DNA of 64,000 bases, taken from assembly GCA_030159075.1 (NCBI GenBank), contig BROG01000109.1:881001-945000 (forward strand), given 5' to 3'. The stretch is from Atrina japonica. Lineage: Eukaryota; Mollusca; Bivalvia; Pterioida; Pinnidae. The notes below the pieces were generated by a model. The model was not told where the DNA came from. It was given only the letters and a program-made list of their open reading frames with translations, and ran no database searches. The first letter of the stretch is position 1, and the number at the start of each line of letters is the position of its first letter. Position numbers and translations under genes: made by a program. Below, piece by piece: positions 57,973 through 64,000 of the stretch.

Positions 57973-58328
57973 GTATGTTATTTTTAATTTTCATTCTTTA
58001 ATTTCAACACATTAACCCCTTAGTGTCAAATGGTATGTTCTGTTCTATTGTTATAGACTAGTTGATTATGTTCCATAGGGTTGACAGGAAAATGACGCAA
58101 TACCATTAGATGACAGAATATCTCAGCTGGTAGAGCAACAATTCTTCAACATGAAAGTCCCTGGTTCGATTCCCGGTCGTGCCATATTTTCAGAGGTGAT
58201 AATGTCATCTCCTGTCCGCACAGCTTCATGTCTAGATGGAGGGTAAATGGTCTAGACTGTACAGTTTGATACCTTCGTCAGATTATACAAGTGTAGTTGC
58301 ACTTAAAAAACCGTTAGAGTCATTTAAG

Positions 58329-58396
<68 letters not shown>

Positions 58397-61300
58397 GCTT
58401 TAAGTAGTTACGCCGCTCATTAAGTCTATCCAAACCCGGCAGCAAGCAACTTTACCATTAGATCACAGTCTCTGTGAAATTGAAATCACATATTGATACA
58501 TAACTTTTATCTTACTTCCTTTCTTTGACTTGAAAGAATCAAGTTGAACAATTTGAAAGTTTGCAAATATTGATCCTTAACAGGTGCTTAAAATACTCTT
58601 TAATGTAACAATCACAGAAACCAAAGTAATAACCAGAAGAAAGCTTATGAAACAATATGCATCCAATATTAACGAGCCGGCCTGGCTCAGTCGGTAGTGC
58701 GCTCGACTCTTGATCGTGAGTTCGAGTCTAGTCGGCGGCAGGTCGGATTCCTGTCCTTAAGATGAGACAGCAAAACCCAAGGTCCCGTGTCACAGTAGGT
58801 GTCGGCATGTTAAAGAACCCTCACTGCTTAATGGCCGTAAGTGCCGAGCATAGGCCAATCTTAGAAGCCCTTTACCGGCATTGGTGACGTCTCCATATTA
58901 GTGAAAGATTCTTGAGTGGGACTGATTTTAACAGAATATCAGAATTATTTACAGAGGTTATTTGGCAATACATGAAGGTATAGTATTTGGTCTCGTATGA
59001 AATAAATTTCTGTTTTGGAACTCTACATCTATTTTAAATTCGAGCTCAAATGATGAAGTCTTTTGGTTTGACCTCCTTTGCACAACTACAACGTTTGTAT
59101 TATGTTTATGATAATATATATATAGTCTTGTTTCGGAAGTTTACATCTATTTTAAATTGGAGCTCAACTGATGAGGTCTAATTGACAGAAACGATCGTTT
59201 TGAGCATTCGGCCCGTTATTTCCAAATATTATAAACATAATACCAAAGTTATAATGCTCAAGACGATATCGTTTCTGTCAATTAGACTTAATCAGTTGAG
59301 CTCCAATTTGAAAAGTATGTGTATTTTCTAAAGATAAAGTGGTATCATACAAGGCCAAATAATATCTCTAAAAGTATAGCTGAAAACTGTAAAAAAAAAA
59401 ATGACTATCTTAGCTTTAAAATTTTTTCGAATTTAAATGGTGTTAACAGTGCCAAACTATTACTTTGGTATTATGTGTATAATATTTTAAATATGTGTAT
59501 CATTGTAGCTGTATATGTTTATAGTATTTCGTATTTGTGATTTTCGTATTTCAACAATACCAATTTCATGGTTAAAAATAGGATAACATATAAATGTATA
59601 TCAGAACTACTGTTTATCTCTTCAGTAAACGCAGATTAAGAAGAATTTTACTATTATTGTTTTTAAGACATGAAGTTGAGATACACTGACATATATCACA
59701 GGTAGTATTGATTTCATGATAGTAATGTTTCACCTTGGCTTTGTTTTAAGACGACTATATACGTGTTAGATTTTGATATCTATATAGAGACCTCCGTGGT
59801 CGAGTGGTTAGAGCATAGCGCTTTGAACCATGAAGTCTTTCACTTCTAGTCAGCCAAGGTTTGAGCCCCGCTGAAACCTAAGCTGATTTTTGTGAGGAAG
59901 TTTGTCTGTTTACTTGCGGAAAGCCGGTGATCTCTTACCGGGTATATTGTAACCGAGTTCTCTCCTCCACCATTAAAACTGGCTGCCACCATAGAACTGA
60001 AAAATTGTTGAGTGTGGTGTAAAACACTATGCAAAATTCAAAATTTATATACCTTGACATTAGGATCAATTTCAAAGATTCACCTTTACTAGTTAGTTGT
60101 ACCTAATCGCTGATCAGACATACATTACTTATCAAATTTGGGCTCAAACATATTCAAATATTTTCAATTTGATTTGTATTTAACACTTCAATACTTTAAA
60201 ACAAAACATCTGTATGACAGTGGTGACATCAATGAATGTTTTTTTTAATTTCTTTTCGTAGTATTGTGCTTTACATATATGACAGTAGCCGGATTCTGCA
60301 AGTCTTTTGGGATACTTTATGCTGAGCTGCTTGTCTATTATGAAGGGGGATCCGGAAACACCGCTTGGATATCTAGTACGAGTTTCTTCCTGCTGTATCT
60401 TATAGGTCAGTAATCAACCTCTTCAAATAAAATCACCAACTCAACAAAAGGCGTCGGTTTACTCATCAACCCTTGAAAAACAATGGACTCTTCTATAAAT
60501 CAATGACTGAAACTAGTCCAAATGTGTATGTGAATGAATGAAACTTCTACCGTCGATACAATTCTTATTACCTGTTTAAGCTTAACTGTCGTCAAGGAGG
60601 TATTCAATCGAGTCGACGTCCAGATAGAAGATTAGTTGAGGTCAGGTATTCCTGTTTCCACTGTTCATGCATTAAGTAAACTTGCATATACGTCTTATGA
60701 TTCTTAGCATATGATATATTTCAGATGCTGGGTTAATCACGTATATTTTGCTGTTGTTACGATTGGTGTTAGTAATGTTAATAACCACTGGGTCGTTGCC
60801 ACTGCTGGTGGACCGTTTGAATCCCCAAATGTATACATAAGCCCAGTACTTGCTTTTAAATGCCAGCCAATTCTTATACCAAAGTATTATTTCGCTCAAA
60901 TAGCGCCATTTGAATTCTAAACTTCTCAAAAGTTAAGATATTCATTTTAACAATGGGTGTTTTTAAGCGATTTTAGCAATACATTTAGATTTAATATATG
61001 ACCTTGTATGATACCCGTTTTCCCGGAAATATGCATTTACAATGTATATTAAATCTAAACTCAAAGATGAAGTGAAAACAATCGATAATCGATTATCATC
61101 TTTAGCATTTGTCTTGTCCTCTTGTAAAACTATAACTTTGGTAATAATAATAATATTTGATTATGCATGTTTTGCTGATGTTAAAATTGGTTGCATAAAA
61201 CAATCTTGATGTGAGGTATAATAGTCTTGTTTGCGATTACTCAGTTTCACGAGGTGAAATGTTAAGCTGCCTTTTCGGTGGCGGTTGTTGAGACGTCTGT

Positions 61301-63878
61301 ACCAGTTCATTTAGATTTGACTGTGGACTCACGGCGGGTGTGACCGGTCGACAGTGGATGCTTACTCCTCCATGGCACCTGATCCAACCTCTTGGTTTCC
61401 AGAGGTCCGTGTTTGTCCATTTTTACCAGATTTGTATCTATATCCTGGACAGCCTAAAGATTTATACTTTGTATCTGAGAAAGCCGAAATCGTCGCGTTT
61501 GTCGTACAGCTTAGTTGTCAATAATAATAATAACAAAAAATAAATTATTTTAATAACAAATACCAAATCCTCTATGTACAAATCTGGTGAATATTCGACA
61601 AACACGGACCTCTGTAAGTCATGGGGTGGGATCAGGTGCCGTGGATAATTAGGCATCCAATTGTTGACCGGTCACACCCGCAGTGAATCCACAGTCAAAT
61701 TCAATGGAATGTGTGAGATATAATCGTGAGGTTACAGTCGGTACAGACAATTCAACAACAGTTACCAAACAGGTAACTCAACATTTCATTTCGTGAAACA
61801 TAGTAGTTGCAAGTAAAATTGAAGAAGTACCAATTGATAATCGAAATTCAAGTCCATTAGAATACGACGAATTAGATGTGCAAATGGTCTCAACGTGAAG
61901 AACAATTGCGAATGCAAAATGGGATAGGACCAGGTGTCCGAAAGGAGTCGGCGTCCCCTGCTGGCATGCCACATCCGTCGCAAACGTTCCATGGAAACCT
62001 TTTTCGTTCGAAGAACGGGTCAAATTCGGTGAAAAGGTCAAGTTTGGTGAAAAGGTCAAGTTCGGAGAAAATCACGATTGACGAAAGGGAGCCACTGTCT
62101 GTTGTCGTGCCACAAAATACTATCTAATATTCCTGAGAGGGGGACTTCATAATGTTTAACAAGACCCCGTATCGACCATAAAACTTCTTAAACGACGATG
62201 TCAAGCGTTCAACAACGTAACCTTGTGTAAGTAGTTTACTGGCGAGTCGCCTCGCTCTCAGAATAAAACATTCATAAGAAGAGCATGCCATGACATAACG
62301 TATAAGTTGTGAAATGAAAACGCAATAGGCAGGAGAAGATGGAATATTACTACTTAGAAACGAGAAGTTTGTGATATGGAAATTGAAATCGTCGCGTTTG
62401 TCATAAAGGGAGGTGTGAAGGTTGACCGTCCTTTCCAGTCGACAAGATTAAATCCAGGTAAGAAGCAAATGTGTTGCTCTCTGTCGTCTCATTGACCTCT
62501 AGCTTAACAGGATACATCTGGCCGAGATAATTCTGAATTATTTATGGACAGAACGTCGTCGATATACCTGTATGTAAAATTGAACCGAGATGCTAACTGT
62601 TTGTTTCCTTTGGAGAGCAGAGACTTATAAATTCCGCCTCATATGAATACAAAAAGATGTCATCCAAGAGAGGTGCACAATTGGTACCCACTGGAATGCC
62701 GACAATTTGTTGGAAAACGTTTCCCGCAAAAACCACGAAGATGTTGTCTACTAGAAACCCCAGCATCTTGATAATATCGTCTTCAGTGTACTTGATATTG
62801 GAGTCAGAGTCTTCTTTAATAAAATCAGGTTCCTCATGACCTAACACTAAATATTTATATCTGCGATTTCCATTTTTGTATATTAATGGAGTTTTATATA
62901 AATAGATGTTATTCTGTTTTTGATGAGGAATTGTTGTGTAAAGGGTCGATAATCAAAAGACTTGATGCTTGTAATGTGTTTGAAATTTGGAGACTTTAAA
63001 TGTTCCAACAATTCTTTTGGATCCATATCTGATTGACTTCTGAAGACCTTGTTTAATATGTGTAAGAAATTTGATGAGTAAAATAGATAAAGGTTTGGTG
63101 GAGCACTTAGATGACCCAACAATGAATCGGTGTTTATAGAGATTTTTGTGCATCTCTGGAATCCAATAAATGTATGGCAACTCCGCGTCACTTGTGGGTA
63201 TTCCAAACGAAGTGAGAACGGATTTATGATTATTTAATATTTCAGAGGAAGAGAAATCGGTGAGAGTGTATGTAGGGTTTCCAGGAAGTGTGTTGAGTCC
63301 AAGTTCCTCTTGTAGAATGCTGAAGTAGTATCGCCTGCAGACAAATGTGAAGTTGTTAGCTGCTTTGTCAGTAGGAACGATGATAAAATTTTCGTGGAGA
63401 CGGGACAATTCTCTGACAACATCAGGATCACGAAAAACTGAATTGTGTTTTGTGTAGACAGAATGTTTAAGTCGTCGAATTCTTCGTTTAAGAACATTAC
63501 TTCATCCACTCTGAAAGAGCATCAAGTTCAAGATCTTCTTTCTTAGTTCAACGTATGGCGTACTCTTCACATGCAAACAAGATTATTATACCGACCATAA
63601 AATTTGCGGAACGTTGACATCAAGCACGATTCTCTATACTAGCTATACTCCTGTGACAACAGCTTTTCTGTTAGTAGTTTACCCCTGTATATAAAATGTT
63701 AATATTTGTCTTATGTTTATATTTTCTTTTATAGGGCCATTTGCAAATCACTTGTGTACAGTATACACTGTGAGGAGGGTAATGATGCTTGGAGGATTTC
63801 TAGGAGCACTCGGAATGTTTCTGAGTTCTTTTGTGACACGAATGCAACATTGGTACTTCACTTACGGAATTATCACTG
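57927..63878 (+). CDS. SLC16-family transporter gene 2, first three exons (runs off window)
   Basis: Joining 57927-57972, 60262-60405 and 63735-63878 gives the first 111 codons of a protein aligned to gene 1 exon for exon: 46, 144 and 144 bp, all introns phase 1 and GT-AG. It has DQGYSW, CKSFG with Lys29 at the same position, GSGNTAWIS, GPFANHLC and QHWYFTYGIITG. The large exon 4 with the helix 5 signature should lie beyond 64000. It is the tandem paralogue of gene 1 and is clearly diverged from it. Substrate unknown. The introns contain SINE A, B and C copies, family F and a PLE. Confidence 0.87.
57973..58103. other. start of SLC16 gene 2 intron 1
   Basis: Nothing recognised. Confidence 0.4.
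58104..58394 (+). mobile_element. tRNA-derived SINE family C with (CA)n tail
   Basis: A box ATCTCAGCTGGTAGAGCAAC and B box GGTTCGATTCCC, 35 bp apart as in a tRNA, followed by ~150 bp of non-tRNA body and a (CA)n tail at 58333-58394. The acceptor stem does not pair, so it is not a tRNA gene. Only copy seen in the window. Confidence 0.65.
58395..58674. other. intron, nothing recognised
   Basis: Short intron segment. Confidence 0.4.
58675..58925 (+). mobile_element. SINE family B, 3' truncated
   Basis: Head GAGCCGGCCTGGCTCAGTCG, B box lacking the usual upstream bases (GAGTTCGAGTC); ends at TTGAGTGGGACT without the AAC tail. Confidence 0.88.
59030..59490. repeat. family F copies forming a palindrome
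   Basis: A forward F end at 59148-59206 (TGGAGCTCAACTGATGAGGT) is followed 45 bp later by its reverse copy at 59252-59312 (AATCAGTTGAGCTCCAATTT), then the reverse F body to ~59490. An earlier forward piece is at ~59035-59060. Confidence 0.8.
59491..59788. other. intron, nothing recognised
   Basis: AT-rich. Confidence 0.4.
59789..60036 (+). mobile_element. SINE family A, full length
   Basis: Head CCTCCGTGGTCGAGTGGTTA, B box GGTTTGAGCCCC, body, and tail GTGTGGTGTAAAACACTATG. Lies in intron 1 of SLC16 gene 2. Confidence 0.9.
60262..60405 (+). CDS. SLC16 gene 2 exon 2
   Basis: Acceptor TTTCGTAG|TA and donor ATAG|GTCAGT; 144 bp. Encodes YMTVAGFCKSFGILYAELLV and GSGNTAWISS. Confidence 0.88.
60406..60759. 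other. start of SLC16 gene 2 intron 2
   Basis: Nothing recognised. Confidence 0.4.
60760..61170 (+). repeat. family F, long forward copy
   Basis: Runs from GGTGGACCGTTTGAATCCCC through TATTATTTCGCTCAAATAGC to TAAAACTATAACTTTGGTA; about 410 bp and among the longest copies. Confidence 0.7.
61213..61482 (+). mobile_element. PLE subfamily D 3' part, forward
   Basis: From the end of the RT (AGTCTTGTTTGCGATTACTC) to the 3' terminus (TTTATACTTTGTATCTGAG). Confidence 0.75.
61483..61520 (-). mobile_element. tiny reverse piece of PLE subfamily D RT
   Basis: GCCGAAATCGTCGCGTTTGT on + is the reverse of the K-R-D-D-F-G codons. It is fused directly to the 3' end of the forward copy and followed by an AATAATAATAATAAC run. 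Confidence 0.6.
61558..61830 (-). mobile_element. PLE subfamily D tail, reverse
   Basis: ACGGACCTCTGTAAGTCATG, GACCGGTCACACCCGCAGTG, ACTCAACATTTCATTTCGTG; adjoins the subfamily E copy. Confidence 0.72.
61815..63540 (-). mobile_element. PLE subfamily E reverse transcriptase, nearly complete but frameshifted
   Basis: On the - strand from about 63510: LSRLHENF-type N-terminal RT sequence (DKAANNFTFVCRRYYFSILQ, ELPYIYWIPEMHKN, GSSKCSTKPLSILL), then HLKSPNFKHITSIKSFDY, YTEDDIIKMLGFLVDNIF, GIPVGTNCAPLLDDIFLYS (PVGT where PMGT is usual), the YIDD motif at 62551-62568, the KRDDFNF segment near 62390, and the C-terminus to about 62150, followed by the 3' tail. At least four frameshifts. No GIY-YIG endonuclease seen. 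Lies antisense in intron 2 of SLC16 gene 2. Confidence 0.8.
63560..63706 (-). mobile_element. PLE subfamily D fragment next to SLC16 gene 2 exon 3
   Basis: TTATACCGACCATAAAATTT, GCGGAACGTTGACATCAAGC, and a TTAGTAGTTTACCCCTGTAT end. Ends 28 bp before the exon 3 acceptor. Same subfamily, orientation and end region as the fragment before exon 3 of gene 1. Confidence 0.72.
63735..63878 (+). CDS. SLC16 gene 2 exon 3
   Basis: Acceptor TTTTATAG|GG and donor ACTG|GTAAGT; 144 bp. Encodes GPFANHLCTVYTVRRVMMLG. Confidence 0.88.
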
Positions 63879-63919
63879 GTAAGTGATGATGGCGATATTT
63901 AAGGGGCAATACTTCTACC

Positions 63920-64000
63920 TTAACGGGGCACTAGCTGTGGTTTTATTTTTTAAGTTTTGTTTTCCTTTTTTACTACTTAGTTAGATATACAACAACAAAA
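63920..64000. mobile_element. MITE family H, third copy (cut by window edge)
   Basis: TTAACGGGGCACTAGCTGTG matches the family H end. It lies in intron 3 of SLC16 gene 2. Confidence 0.65.

Noticed and set aside
58111..58184. Possible tRNA gene with good A and B boxes
   Set aside because: The ends do not pair into an acceptor stem, and a SINE-like body with CA tail follows.

Overview
This is animal nuclear DNA, intron- and repeat-rich. The only host genes I can model are split genes with canonical GT-AG introns: a tandem pair of SLC16 (monocarboxylate transporter-like) genes on the + strand and the first coding exon of an aquaporin on the - strand. The repeat content (Penelope-like retroelements with a conserved YIDD reverse transcriptase, two abundant tRNA-derived SINE families, a Polinton/Maverick remnant, long TA/CA/CT arrays, a short TTAGGG tract) fits a marine invertebrate, most likely a bivalve mollusc. 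That assignment is inference; no species is claimed.

Layout. 1-6.9 kb is repeats: Penelope-like (PLE) fragments, a 44-bp minisatellite split by a PLE fragment, and a SINE whose tRNA-like head has swollen into a 23-bp minisatellite. 6.96-7.55 kb is the aquaporin exon (-). 8.7-28.7 kb holds no host gene: PLE pieces, SINEs, a decayed MULE-like transposase, a LINE tail, microsatellites and a CCHC/coiled-coil reading frame. 29.0-41.1 kb is SLC16 gene 1, five exons, apparently complete at 469 residues. 42.3-49.3 kb is repeats (MITE, broken Tc1/mariner, SINEs, an unclassified ~0.5-kb family). 49.3-53.5 kb is a degenerate Polinton: integrase start, zinc-finger/packaging-ATPase and protein-primed DNA polymerase B, broken by frameshifts, by deletion and by nested insertions. 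54.4-57.8 kb is PLE, LINE, hairpin and MITE. 57.9-63.9 kb holds the first three exons of SLC16 gene 2, which runs off the right edge; its introns contain SINEs and a nearly complete PLE reverse transcriptase (-).

The two SLC16 genes share exon lengths (46, 144, 144 bp), phases and key residues, so they are tandem duplicates. Both have a PLE fragment of the same subfamily and orientation just upstream of exon 3, possibly an insertion older than the duplication. Both SINE families and one LINE end in closely similar 3' tails, which suggests a LINE-SINE partnership. No candidate for a wholly new system was found; the strongest unusual signals are the SINE-internal minisatellite, the nested Polinton and the unclassified inverted-repeat families.
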